NCBI GenBank assembly: GCA_964401935.1
Contig: CAYOAL010000035.1
Span: forward strand, 1 to 64,000
Source: JAPYTK01 sp964401935
GTDB lineage: Bacteria; Myxococcota_A; Polyangia; Polyangiales; Polyangiaceae
DNA length: 64,000 nucleotides
Direction: 5' to 3'
Part shown: one piece after another, positions 24,627-33,047 of the stretch
How positions within the stretch are numbered: the first letter of the stretch is position 1
How the letters are laid out: every line of letters begins with the position of its first letter
The notes under the pieces: model-generated
What the model saw: the letters and a program-made list of their open reading frames with translations, nothing else
Told to the model about the DNA's origin: nothing
The model's database searches: none
Translations under genes and position numbers: made by a program

Positions 24627-26170
24627 GGAAAACAGCCGCGATGATAGCGCCGGCGCCCGTTCTCATCCAACGTGAAGGGCGGATCGCAAGCGCTCGTGGA
24701 CGCTGCCGGCAGAGCGGGGAGAGCCCTCGTCCTCGGCGCGGGGAGCGCGCGCCCTTGCGGCCGCTCACCGTCGTCCAACCGCACCAGCTCGTCGGGAGGG
24801 AGGCGCTCCTCGGAGTGACGCACGGCGGCGGCGGCCTCGTGCGAGGACGCCGCGGGCTCGACGTCGGTGGCCTCCGCTGCGGCAGAGGAGCCCAAGTCGC
24901 CCTCCTCGCCAGCGAGGGGATCGGCGAGCACCCGCTCCGGCTCGGTCCACGCGACCACCCCAAGGCCCGCGACAAACAGGCACAGCCCGCCCAAGGCCAG
25001 CCAGCGCGTGGGCGGTTCGGCCCGCGACGACACCTCGAGGGTCGGCGACGACGGCTCGCGGTCGGGGACGAAGTCGTCCGAGCCGGGCGAGTCGTCCGAG
25101 CCGAGCGAGTTCGAGCCGAGCGAGTCGTCCGAGCCGAGCGCGTCGATCGCGGCGATGGTGCGACGACGCGCCTCGATGGCCTCCCCGCAACACGCGACGA
25201 CGTGCTGCGCCACCGCAGCCGGCGGCCCTGGCGCGAGGGCGGCGAGCAGCGCCCGCTCCATGGCGGGAGCGTCGGGATAGCGCGCGGCGGGGTTTCGTTC
25301 GAGCGCGCGCATCACCACGCCATCGAGCGCGTCGGGGAGGTCGGCGACCGCCACCCCGGGGCGCGCGACCGGCAGCTCGAGCACGCGTGTCGCGGTGGAC
25401 TGTCCGGCTTGTCGCTCGAAGAGGCAGCGACCGGTGAGGCACTCCCACAACATCACGCCCACCGCGTACACGTCGGCGCGCCGATCGAGCGGCTCGGCGT
25501 AGAGCTGCTCCGGCGCCATGTAGGCCACCTTTCCTCTCACCTCGTCGCGATCCATCACCGCTGCCGTCGACTGCGCGACCGTCGCGATGCCGAAGTCGAG
25601 CACGCGGGCAACCCCGTCCACCCCCACGAGCACATTCTGCGGTGACACGTCGCGGTGCACGAGCTCGAGCGAGCGCCCGTGTTCATCGGTGGCCTCGTGG
25701 GCAGCGTGCAGGCCTCGCAGCACGTCGACGGCGATGGCGGTGGCGACAGGAGCAGGCATCGGCGCACGGCGCACCGCGAGCAGCCGCGCGAGAGATTCGC
25801 CGAGCACGTGCTCCATCACGAGGAGCAGCTCCCCCTCGCAGACCACCGCGTCGAGGGTGGTCACGACGTTGGGGTGATGGATCCGCGACGCGATGCGCGC
25901 CTCGTCGACGAAGCGGGAGGCGAACGCGTCCGACGCCGCGTAGGACGCGTGCAAGCGCTTGATCGCGACGGTGCGGCGGAAGCCAGCCGCGCCATGGAGG
26001 CGCCCGAGGTGCACGGTGGCCATGCCGCCGCTGCCGATGGCGCCGAAGATGTCGTAGCGTCCGACGCGGGACAAAAGGCGCGCGCTCTCGGCGGTGCGCG
26101 GGCTCTCCGCCGCGAAGCCGTCGGAGCCGCTCGGAGGTTCGACGGGGCCTCGAGGCTGGGAGGCGGTCAC
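24623..26170 (-). CDS. Membrane Ser/Thr protein kinase
   Basis: A 515-residue eukaryotic-type kinase. The catalytic domain (residues about 39-310) has the P-loop GSGGMATV, the ATP lysine K71 (VAIKRLH), the catalytic HRD at 172-174 with N179, DFG at 192-194 and APE at 219-221, so it should be active. A low-complexity Ser/Asp/Gly linker (GSDDSLGSNSLGSDD) follows, then one membrane helix near residue 400 and a cysteine-poor exported tail. The GTG start overlaps the stop of the FHA-sigma54 activator gene (GTGA), which suggests that the two act together, for example by the kinase creating phosphothreonines for the FHA domain. Confidence 0.93.
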   Translation of the reverse strand: MTASQPRGPVEPPSGSDGFAAESPRTAESARLLSRVGRYDIFGAIGSGGMATVHLGRLHGAAGFRRTVAIKRLHASYAASDAFASRFVDEARIASRIHHPNVVTTLDAVVCEGELLLVMEHVLGESLARLLAVRRAPMPAPVATAIAVDVLRGLHAAHEATDEHGRSLELVHRDVSPQNVLVGVDGVARVLDFGIATVAQSTAAVMDRDEVRGKVAYMAPEQLYAEPLDRRADVYAVGVMLWECLTGRCLFERQAGQSTATRVLELPVARPGVAVADLPDALDGVVMRALERNPAARYPDAPAMERALLAALAPGPPAAVAQHVVACCGEAIEARRRTIAAIDALGSDDSLGSNSLGSDDSPGSDDFVPDREPSSPTLEVSSRAEPPTRWLALGGLCLFVAGLGVVAWTEPERVLADPLAGEEGDLGSSAAAEATDVEPAASSHEAAAAVRHSEERLPPDELVRLDDGERPQGRALPAPRTRALPALPAASTSACDPPFTLDENGRRRYHRGCFP

Positions 26171-27537
26171 GCGTCCTCCCGCTCCCGCGCGCGCGCTCGC
26201 AAGAGGCGAAAGTACCGCCGGGCGACCCCCGCTGCCTCGGCGGCGCGGGCCACGTTGCCGCCGTGCTGCTCGAGCACGCGCGTGAGGTAGAGCTCCTCGA
26301 ACGCCTCGATGGCCCTCCGGCGCGCCCGGGGAAAAGGCAGCCCGAGCGCGACGATGCGGTCCAGGCGGTCGCCACCGCCCCCCGCGTCGGCGTCCCCCCC
26401 GCGCGAGGCGCCGAGGGCGTCGTCGGCGAGGTCGCCGAGCGCGACCCGTCGCGCGACCGCGTTGCGCAGCTCGCGGACGTTGCCCGGCCACGGGTAGTCG
26501 CCGAGGCGTGCGATGAACGACGCTGGGGGTCCCTCGTCGTCATCGTCGGCGAGCTTGCTCCAGAAATGACGCGCGAGCAGCTCCGCGTCGCCAGCGCGCC
26601 GGCGCAGCGGCGGGAGCTCGACGCGCGCTACGGCGAGGCGGTAGAACAAGTCGTCACGGAAGCGTCCAGCGGCCACCTCGCGATCGAGGTCGCGCCGGGT
26701 GGCGGCGAGGATACGCACGTTCACCCGCGTCCATCGGCTCGCGCCCACGCGCTGCACCTCCGAGCGCTCCAGCACGCGGAGGAGCTTGCCCTGAAGCTCG
26801 AGCTCGAGATCGCCGATCTCGTCGATGAGCAGCGTGCCACCGTCCGCCTGCTCGAACACCCCGCGGCGCGCCTCCTCGGCGCCCGTGAACGCGCCGCGCT
26901 CGTGCCCAAAGAGCGCGCTCTCGATGAGGTTGCCCGGCACCGTCGTGCAGTCGAACACGACGAAGGGGCCCGCAGCGCGCGGGCTCTCGTCGTGCAGCGA
27001 CTCCGCCAAGACCTCCTTGCCGGTGCCGGTCTCGCCCTCGACGATCACCGGCACGTCGGTGGCGGCGAGCCGCTGACACAGCGGATAGAGGCGACGCATG
27101 GCAGCGCTCGCCCCTTGCACCCGACCGAAGCTGGTGGCGACGGAGAGGCGCTCCTCGGAGGCCTCCGCTGCGCCTTCCACCACCACCACGGTGCCCCCGA
27201 GACGAAGCCGCTCGCCACCAGAGAGGATGACCTCCCCGAGCTGGATACCGTTGACGGTGGTGCCGTTGGTGGAACCGAGATCGGTGACGCGGAGACCACT
27301 GCCGGTGAGCTCGACGGCGAGGTGCCGGCGCGACACGAGCGGATCCGTGAGCATGAGCGCGCACGCCGGGCTCTTGCCCACCAGGACAGGCGAAGGCTCG
27401 GCGGCGCGCAGACACATCGTCGCGCCTGCGTCTTCCCCCTCCAGGACGCGGAGGGTGAACGCGCGGGCCCGCGCCACGGGCCGCTCCCGCCGAGGCTGCG
27501 GCTTGGTGCCATCGTCGCGCGGCTCTTCCTCATCCAT
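26167..27537 (-). CDS. FHA-domain sigma-54-dependent transcription activator
   Basis: A 456-residue enhancer-binding protein. An FHA phosphothreonine-binding domain (residues about 45-115; VSRRHLAVEL and DLGSTNGTTVNG) takes the place of a receiver domain. The AAA+ domain has Walker A GETGTGKE (168-175), the sigma-54 contact loop GAFTGA (215-220) and Walker B with DE at 239-240. The C-terminus is a Fis-type helix-turn-helix (GGNVARAAEAAGVARRYF). It probably activates sigma-54 promoters in response to Ser/Thr phosphorylation, with the kinase encoded immediately downstream as the likely partner. ATG at 27535-27537 was chosen because the protein before the FHA domain is then short and charged. 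Confidence 0.94.
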   Translation of the reverse strand: MDEEEPRDDGTKPQPRRERPVARARAFTLRVLEGEDAGATMCLRAAEPSPVLVGKSPACALMLTDPLVSRRHLAVELTGSGLRVTDLGSTNGTTVNGIQLGEVILSGGERLRLGGTVVVVEGAAEASEERLSVATSFGRVQGASAAMRRLYPLCQRLAATDVPVIVEGETGTGKEVLAESLHDESPRAAGPFVVFDCTTVPGNLIESALFGHERGAFTGAEEARRGVFEQADGGTLLIDEIGDLELELQGKLLRVLERSEVQRVGASRWTRVNVRILAATRRDLDREVAAGRFRDDLFYRLAVARVELPPLRRRAGDAELLARHFWSKLADDDDEGPPASFIARLGDYPWPGNVRELRNAVARRVALGDLADDALGASRGGDADAGGGGDRLDRIVALGLPFPRARRRAIEAFEELYLTRVLEQHGGNVARAAEAAGVARRYFRLLRARAREREDA

Positions 27538-27735
27538 GTGAAGCGCACAGTGTACCCCAGCGAGCCCCGAGGGGGATCGATTGGGACCACCGAGGACGTC
27601 ATCGGGCGGTCTTCCGCCACAGCGGCGTCGCAGCCCGTCCCGCACGCCGACGGCCTCACGGCACGTCGGTGGCCACGCCGCCCCTCACCGCGCCACACCG
27701 CGAGCACCGCCCCAAGAAACCTGAAGCAGCGGGCC

Positions 27736-28359
27736 TCAGCGCACGATCACGGTGGTCTTCTTGACCGGCTGACACCAGAGCTCGGCGCCGAAGATCCCCC
27801 CCTCTCCTATGAAGAACCGCATCCCGTACGCCACCTGCCCCGCCGCACAGCTCACCTTGCTGCGCCACCGCTTGCAGTTGGGGCGCTCGAACTTCTTGGA
27901 AGCCCCCTCGGCGAGCGTGCCGTCCTCCTGGAGGCGCACGCCGTAGAGGTGCACCCCCTTGAGACGCGCCTTCTCGGGATCGCTCGGCTCGTTGGTGCAG
28001 AGGCGCACGCCTTGGATGTACTCGCCAGCGCCCAACGTGAGCGTCTTCTCGCTCCGACCAGCCCCGCCGCACACCCACACCTTCTCCTCCCACTCCGCGC
28101 CGGAGAGGGTGGGGTGGAGCGTGCGCTTCTGAAGCTGAAAGCTGCACGGGCGATCGCCGACCTCCCACAGCCTCAGCCCGGTGAGCGCATGGGCGGTGCC
28201 CGCGAGGACGGTCTCCTTGGCGTGATCGCTCTTGACGCCGGAGGTCGCGGTGACGAACCGGTCGCCGTGGCGCACGTACCTCACCTCCTCGCGCGCCACG
28301 GCGACGCCGGAGAGGGTGGCCAGCGCGGCCACGCCAAGGACGCGTGTTCGAAACTTCAT
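27736..28359 (-). CDS. Exported protein of unknown function
   Basis: The 207-residue protein has a signal peptide (MKFRTRVLGVAALATLSGVAVA). The mature part is beta-rich with six cysteines. It contains two similar stretches, LTGLRLWEVGDRPCSFQLQK and VAYGMRFFIGEGGIFGAELW, which suggest an internally repeated fold, possibly lectin-like. I do not recognise the family. It stands alone, with 198 bp before the next minus-strand gene and 168 bp after the esterase gene. Confidence 0.72.
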   Translation of the reverse strand: MKFRTRVLGVAALATLSGVAVAREEVRYVRHGDRFVTATSGVKSDHAKETVLAGTAHALTGLRLWEVGDRPCSFQLQKRTLHPTLSGAEWEEKVWVCGGAGRSEKTLTLGAGEYIQGVRLCTNEPSDPEKARLKGVHLYGVRLQEDGTLAEGASKKFERPNCKRWRSKVSCAAGQVAYGMRFFIGEGGIFGAELWCQPVKKTTVIVR

Positions 28360-28486
28360 GGGGGCTCCGTGCAGCCCACGCTCGGGCCGTCTCGGCTCGG
28401 GCTCGGCGTGGCAAGCTGGATGCCAGCGCCGACGGGGCGCAGACGCGCGGGGCCACGCAGGCCCGCACCCCCTCGCGAGGATCGGT

Positions 28487-28505
28487 CCGATCCGGAGCGG
28501 ATCGG
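28487..28505 (-). terminator. Stem-loop downstream of the esterase gene
   Basis: A perfect 7-bp inverted repeat (ccgatcc / ggatcgg) with a 5-base loop lies 23 bases after the esterase stop. No T-run follows. A terminator is plausible but not proven. Confidence 0.35.
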
Positions 28506-28527
28506 CCGCTGCCGCGTCGCCGCCGGG

Positions 28528-29616
28528 CTACGGGGCGCGGGGGTGGTCGGCGAAGAAGCGCCACATGGCTTCGCTCGCGCCGAACGTGGCGCTCTGCTCA
28601 CCGTCGGCCGGGCAGTCGACGACTCCCTGTTTGGGCTCGCCCCCGGGCCAGCTGTGACCGCCGCCGTCGATGGCGCAGAGCACCACGGGCGCGGCGCAGG
28701 CGGCGTCGAAGGAGCACGCGCCGTTGCCCTGCTCGAAGTAGCTCGACGCGGCCGCGCCACACCCGTTGCGTTCGCTCCACCCGTCGATGGTGGCGGGCAC
28801 CGACTCGAAGGCCACCCCCGACGGTCCGCACCCCTCCCCGCCATCCCACGGGACGTGGCCGTCCTCGGTTCCGTGGATCTGCATCACCGGCACCGGCCGC
28901 GTCGGCGCGCAGGTCGACACGCCGATCGTGCCCGCCACCGGCGCGATGGCGGCCACGCGCTCGGCGAGCTCACAGCCGAGTCGATGCGCCATGAGCCCGC
29001 CGTTCGACATGCCCGCCGCGAACACGCGGCGACGATCGAGGCACAGCTCCCCCTCGAGGTGGTCGAGCAGCGCGGCGACGAAGCCCACGTCGTCCACGTC
29101 GTCCTCCACCGCCCGGCCGCAGCAGAGTCCACCGTTCCAGGTGCGGATCACCCCCACGCCGTCGGGGTAGATCGTGATGAAGCCCTCCGCGTCGGCGACG
29201 AGATCCATGCGCGAGGAGTCGGTCTGCAGCTGCTCGCCGCTGCCGCCCCCGCCATGGAACATGAGCACCAGCGGCGTCGCGCTGCCCGCTTGGTAGCCCG
29301 GCGGCACGTGCACGCGGAAGGTGCGCGTCCGGCCTCCGAACGTCAGGCTGCCGGTCGTCGTCCCGATGGGATACTCGGCGCCGCCCGAATAGCATCCGAG
29401 GCTCGGCTCGGGCGGGACCTCAGCGCCGCCCGAGCCCCCCGCTCCGCCGCTGCCCCCCGAGCCCCCAGCGTCCCCACCGGCGCCCGCGTGCCCCGCGCTG
29501 CCTCCTACCGACGACGACGACGGGGCCTCCACCGGCGTGGTGTCTTCGGAGCACCCGAGGCCCCCGCTCACGACGAGGAGACCCGCCAACACGCCCACAG
29601 GATAAGCCCGTCGCAT
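28528..29616 (-). CDS. Lipoprotein esterase, PHB-depolymerase/feruloyl-esterase-like
   Basis: The 362-residue protein has a lipoprotein signal peptide (lipobox GLGC), a Gly/Ser-rich linker (residues about 34-66) and an alpha/beta-hydrolase domain of the PHB depolymerase (LpqC/CE1) family. The oxyanion region is FHGGGGSGEQL, the nucleophile elbow GMSNGG (S204), the acid D252 in HGTED and the catalytic His321 in GGGHSWPGG; all four are in place. It probably hydrolyses polyester or ester-linked polysaccharide substrates outside the cell. Several cysteine pairs (LCCGR, CELAE) suggest disulphides. It is a single gene. Confidence 0.9.
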   Translation of the reverse strand: MRRAYPVGVLAGLLVVSGGLGCSEDTTPVEAPSSSSVGGSAGHAGAGGDAGGSGGSGGAGGSGGAEVPPEPSLGCYSGGAEYPIGTTTGSLTFGGRTRTFRVHVPPGYQAGSATPLVLMFHGGGGSGEQLQTDSSRMDLVADAEGFITIYPDGVGVIRTWNGGLCCGRAVEDDVDDVGFVAALLDHLEGELCLDRRRVFAAGMSNGGLMAHRLGCELAERVAAIAPVAGTIGVSTCAPTRPVPVMQIHGTEDGHVPWDGGEGCGPSGVAFESVPATIDGWSERNGCGAAASSYFEQGNGACSFDAACAAPVVLCAIDGGGHSWPGGEPKQGVVDCPADGEQSATFGASEAMWRFFADHPRAP

Positions 29617-29707
29617 CCCCCACCTCTAGCACAGCGGCGAGCGCTCGAGTCCGCGCCGCAGCGCGCGTCGCCTCGAGCTCGGCGGAGCCCTCCCCCGATC
29701 GCGACGG

Positions 29708-30115
29708 CTACTCGGTGGGAGGCTTGACGTTCTTGCGCACCCACTCGGTGATCTCTTCGAGCGGAGTGCCAGGCGTGAAAATGGCGGCCACGCCGGCTGC
29801 CTTCAGGGTCGCGACGTCGTCCTCGGGGATGATGCCGCCACCGAACACGAGCACGTCGCCCGCGCCCTGTCTTCGGAGCTCATCCATCACCGCAGGGAAG
29901 AGGGTGTTGTGGGCCCCCGACATGATGGAGAGGCCCACGCAGTCCACGTCTTCCTGCACGGCGGCGATGGCGATCATCTCCGGCGTCTGGTGCAGGCCGG
30001 TGTAGATGACCTCGAAGCCGGCGTCGCGCAGGGCGCGCGCGACCACCTTCGCGCCTCGATCATGACCGTCGAGCCCAGGCTTCGCGACGAGCACCCGAAT
30101 GGTCTGTGCGGACAT
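29708..30115 (-). CDS. Cobalamin-binding subunit of acyl-CoA mutase (methylmalonyl-CoA mutase-like)
   Basis: A 135-residue stand-alone B12-binding domain. It has the cobalamin signature LDGHDRGAKV (DxHxxG), SIMSGAH and the GGGIIPEDD loop seen at the C-terminus of methylmalonyl-CoA mutase. Alone it has no catalytic domain, so it should pair with a separately encoded mutase large subunit (methylmalonyl-, isobutyryl- or ethylmalonyl-CoA type) elsewhere in the genome. It is divergent from the oxidoreductase gene, with only about 39 bp between them. Confidence 0.92.
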   Translation of the reverse strand: MSAQTIRVLVAKPGLDGHDRGAKVVARALRDAGFEVIYTGLHQTPEMIAIAAVQEDVDCVGLSIMSGAHNTLFPAVMDELRRQGAGDVLVFGGGIIPEDDVATLKAAGVAAIFTPGTPLEEITEWVRKNVKPPTE

Positions 30116-30154
30116 TTCGAGTGGCTCTTGCCACTGCCGCGCCGAGGAGGCTAG

Positions 30155-32110
30155 TTGTTATGCGTGGCATCGAGCGAGCGGCGCACCCTCTGCAACCGCG
30201 ACTGCCCGGACGCGTGTGGCATCGTGGCCACCGTGGCGGACGGGCGGGTCACCCAGCTGCGGGGCGATCCCGCTCACCCGGTGACGCGCGGCTTCCTCTG
30301 CTACCGCACCAACCAGTTCCTCGGCCGACAGTACGATCCGGCACGCGTCGTCACGCCGCTCCTGCGGCGGGGCGGCGAGCTCACCCCGGCAGGCTGGGAC
30401 GAGGCGCTCGACTTCGTGGCCGAGAAGCTGCTCGCCATCCGCGACCGCTGGGGCCCCGAGGCGATCTTCCACTACCGGAGCGGGGGAACGCTGGGGATGG
30501 TGGTCGCGCAGGCGAGCGAGCTGTTCTTCGAGCGCCTCGGTCCTGTGACCGTGAAGCGGGGCGACATCTGCTCGGGCGCCGGCGAGGCGGCCCAGGTGGC
30601 CGACTTCGGCGTCTCCGACGCGAGCGATCTCGACGACCTCCTCGCCGCTCGCCACATCCTTCTGTGGGGCAAGAACGTGGTCACCTCGAGCCCCCACACC
30701 ATCCCCGTGCTGAAAGCGGCGCGCGCCCGCGGCGCCGAGGTCGTGCTCATCGATCCGGTGCATCACGACACCGCCCGCCTCGTCGACGTGGTGCTTCAGC
30801 CGCGACCGGGAGGCGACCTCGCCCTCGCCATGGCCGTGGCGCGCGTGCTCGACGAGCGGGGGCACGTCGACGCGGAGGCGGATCGCTACTGCCACGGGCT
30901 CGATGGGTTCCTGGCCCTCGCCCGCCGCCGCTCGGTGCCCGACTGGTGCGCGGAGGCCGACGTTCCGGTGGCCGCCGCCACGGAGCTCGCCGCGCGCCTC
31001 CACGACGGCCCCAGCTCCATCCTGGTGGGCTGGGGGATGGCCCGCCGCCTCCACGGCGGCGCCATCGTGCGGGCCGTGGACGCCCTCGCCGCGATCAGCG
31101 GCAACATCGGCAAACCGGGCGCGTGCGTCTCGTACTACTTCCAGCGACGGCGCGCCTTCCGAACGCTCGCCGACGGTGAGCCGGTGCGGACGCTCCCCGA
31201 GCCGCTCTTCGGCGAGGCGGTGCTCGCGGCCGCCGACCCTCCGATCCGCGCGGTGTGGGTGACGGCCGGCAACCCGGTGGCCATGCTCCCCGACGCGGAG
31301 CGGGTCGCCGAGGCGCTCCGCACCCGCGAGCTCGTGGTGGTGGTGGACAGCTGGCTCAGCGACACGGCAGCCCTCGCCGACGTGGTGCTCCCCACCACCA
31401 CACTCCTCGAGGCCGACGATCTGTTGGGCGCCTACGGGCACCATCACCTCGGCGAGGCGCGTCCGGTGATCGCGGCACCTCCCGAGGTGAAGACCGACTA
31501 CCAGATCTTTCAGGCCCTCGCCCCGAGGGTGGGCCTCGCCGAGCTGTTCCCGGCCGACGTCGACGACTTCAAGCGGTCGCTCCTCCGTCCCGAGGCCGAC
31601 CTGACCCTCGAGCAGCTGCGAGCGGGCGCAGTCCGTAACCCTCTCGCCCCTCGCGTGGTGTTCGAAGGCCGCCGCTTCCCCACCCCCGACGGCCGCGCTC
31701 ACCTGATGACCGAGCTCCCCGCGCCGCTGCCGCGGAGCGACGAGTTTCCCCTCACCCTCCTCAGTCTCTCCACACCACGCTCGCAGTCATCGCAGTGGGC
31801 GAAGGCGCCGCCGCGGCCCGCCGAGGTGACCGTGCACCCCGACGCCGCCGCGGGGCTCGACGACGGAGCGCTCGCCAGCCTCGTGTCCGCGCTCGGGCGT
31901 CTCACCGTGCGCGTGCGTCACGACCCCCGTCAGCGCCGCGATGTGGCCATCCTCCCCAAAGGCGGCCACCTCCGCGACGGCGCCTCCGCCAACGCCATCA
32001 CCCGCGCGCGCCTCACCGACCTCGGCGAGGGCGGCGCCCTGTACGACGAGCCGGTCCGTCTCGAGCCGCTCCCGCCCGAGCACGGACAAGCGCCAGCGCC
32101 CAACGCGTGA
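30155..32110 (+). CDS. Molybdopterin-dependent oxidoreductase (formate dehydrogenase-like)
   Basis: A 651-residue member of the DMSO-reductase/formate-dehydrogenase superfamily. The N-terminal CNRDCPDAC and a later GFLCYR provide the four cysteines of a [4Fe-4S] cluster. The bis-MGD domain shows GDICSGAG, LLWGKNVVTSSPH and GNPVAMLPD, and the molybdopterin dinucleotide-binding C-terminal domain starts near FPLTLLSLST. There is no Tat signal, so it is cytoplasmic. Its substrate cannot be read from the sequence. No partner subunits lie nearby. The start is uncertain: TTG 30155 lies 4 bases after GAGGAGG, and a GTG at 30164 is also possible. Confidence 0.9.
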   Translation: MLCVASSERRTLCNRDCPDACGIVATVADGRVTQLRGDPAHPVTRGFLCYRTNQFLGRQYDPARVVTPLLRRGGELTPAGWDEALDFVAEKLLAIRDRWGPEAIFHYRSGGTLGMVVAQASELFFERLGPVTVKRGDICSGAGEAAQVADFGVSDASDLDDLLAARHILLWGKNVVTSSPHTIPVLKAARARGAEVVLIDPVHHDTARLVDVVLQPRPGGDLALAMAVARVLDERGHVDAEADRYCHGLDGFLALARRRSVPDWCAEADVPVAAATELAARLHDGPSSILVGWGMARRLHGGAIVRAVDALAAISGNIGKPGACVSYYFQRRRAFRTLADGEPVRTLPEPLFGEAVLAAADPPIRAVWVTAGNPVAMLPDAERVAEALRTRELVVVVDSWLSDTAALADVVLPTTTLLEADDLLGAYGHHHLGEARPVIAAPPEVKTDYQIFQALAPRVGLAELFPADVDDFKRSLLRPEADLTLEQLRAGAVRNPLAPRVVFEGRRFPTPDGRAHLMTELPAPLPRSDEFPLTLLSLSTPRSQSSQWAKAPPRPAEVTVHPDAAAGLDDGALASLVSALGRLTVRVRHDPRQRRDVAILPKGGHLRDGASANAITRARLTDLGEGGALYDEPVRLEPLPPEHGQAPAPNA

Positions 32111-32224
32111 GCACGAGCGAGCTTCGTCGGCCGCCGGCTCCGGCGCCCTCGGCCTCGTCGCGGCGCGCCTCGTGGACGCCGTGGCACGTGTCGCGACGCG
32201 GGTTCGCCGGTATGGTGCGAGACG

Positions 32225-32899
32225 ATGAACCACCCGCCAGGTCAGCCACCCGGGGGTTCGGGGGGGACGCCACCGTGGCCAGCCAACCCGGGCCCCCCCG
32301 AACCTCGAGCCCCGGAGCCGCAGGGCTACCCTCCGCCGCACGGCTACCCTCCGCCGCAGGGCTACCCTCCGCCGCACGGCTACCCTCCGCCGCACGGTTA
32401 CCCTCCGCCGCAGGGCTACCCTCCGCCGCACGGCTACGGGCCCCCCGAGCACCAGGCCGGGATGTACGCGCCGCCGACGAACGCAGCCTTCGCCTACGGC
32501 GGGCCAGTGGCCCCTGTCGACGCGCCCGCCCTCGCCCGAGCGGCCGGCATCGTGTGGGCCACCGGCGGCGCGCTGGGGTTGGTCGGGAGCCTCTCGTTGT
32601 TCGCGTTCGGTGGCGGCGTGGGCATGTTTCTGGCCGCGATCGTGGCGTTGTTCTGCGCCGTGTTCGTGATGGTGGGGATCCAGACGATCCGCGGTCGCGC
32701 GCCCGACACGCTCGGCAACGGGATCGGCTCCATCCTGTTCGGTGTGTTCGCGCTCGCGAACGTGACGAGCCCCGTCGCCATCTACGCGATCGTCAGCGTG
32801 CTCCAGGGTCTAGGCCTCGTGGCCGCGGGGGTGATGGCCCTCGTGGTCCGCGCCCAATACAAGGCGTGGCACGCGTACGTGAAGCAGGCGGCCGGCTGA
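32225..32899 (+). CDS. Membrane protein with N-terminal GYPPP repeats
   Basis: The 224-residue protein has a Pro-rich N-terminal half with six GYPPP(H/Q) repeats (residues about 34-69). The second half has four hydrophobic segments (IVWATGGALGLVGSLSLFAF, GMFLAAIVALFCAVFVMVGI, NGIGSILFGVFALANV, AIVSVLQGLGLVAAGVMAL; listed separately). Pro/Tyr-rich tails of this kind are common in small bacterial membrane proteins and often lie in the cytoplasm. Function unknown. It begins 115 bp after the oxidoreductase gene. Confidence 0.8.
   Translation: MNHPPGQPPGGSGGTPPWPANPGPPEPRAPEPQGYPPPHGYPPPQGYPPPHGYPPPHGYPPPQGYPPPHGYGPPEHQAGMYAPPTNAAFAYGGPVAPVDAPALARAAGIVWATGGALGLVGSLSLFAFGGGVGMFLAAIVALFCAVFVMVGIQTIRGRAPDTLGNGIGSILFGVFALANVTSPVAIYAIVSVLQGLGLVAAGVMALVVRAQYKAWHAYVKQAAG
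32324..32431 (+). repeat. Six tandem 18-bp repeats encoding GYPPP(H/Q)
   Basis: Six 18-bp units, nearly identical, differ mainly at the last codon (CAC or CAG). The unit length is a multiple of three, so copy-number changes would alter protein length without shifting the frame. Confidence 0.95.
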
Positions 32900-33047
32900 C
32901 CCCCCCGCCGAGGACGTCGCCCCCCGAGAACGTTGCGAGTGACGAGGACCTCGCGCCGAGGCGCCTCCAGCGCGGCGCGGTCGGTCGAGGTTGTCTCGCC
33001 CAACGAAAGGTGCAACCTTGCAGCGCTTCACACCCGGAGGGGACGCA

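Noticed and set aside
26263..29727. Very long open frame on the plus strand across the activator and esterase genes
   Set aside because: It is antisense to genes with clear motifs. Long empty frames are normal at this GC content; the translation is rich in His, Arg, Glu and Ala with no domain.
32324..32431. CRISPR-like array
   Set aside because: The 18-bp units have no spacers and encode an in-frame GYPPP(H/Q) protein repeat.
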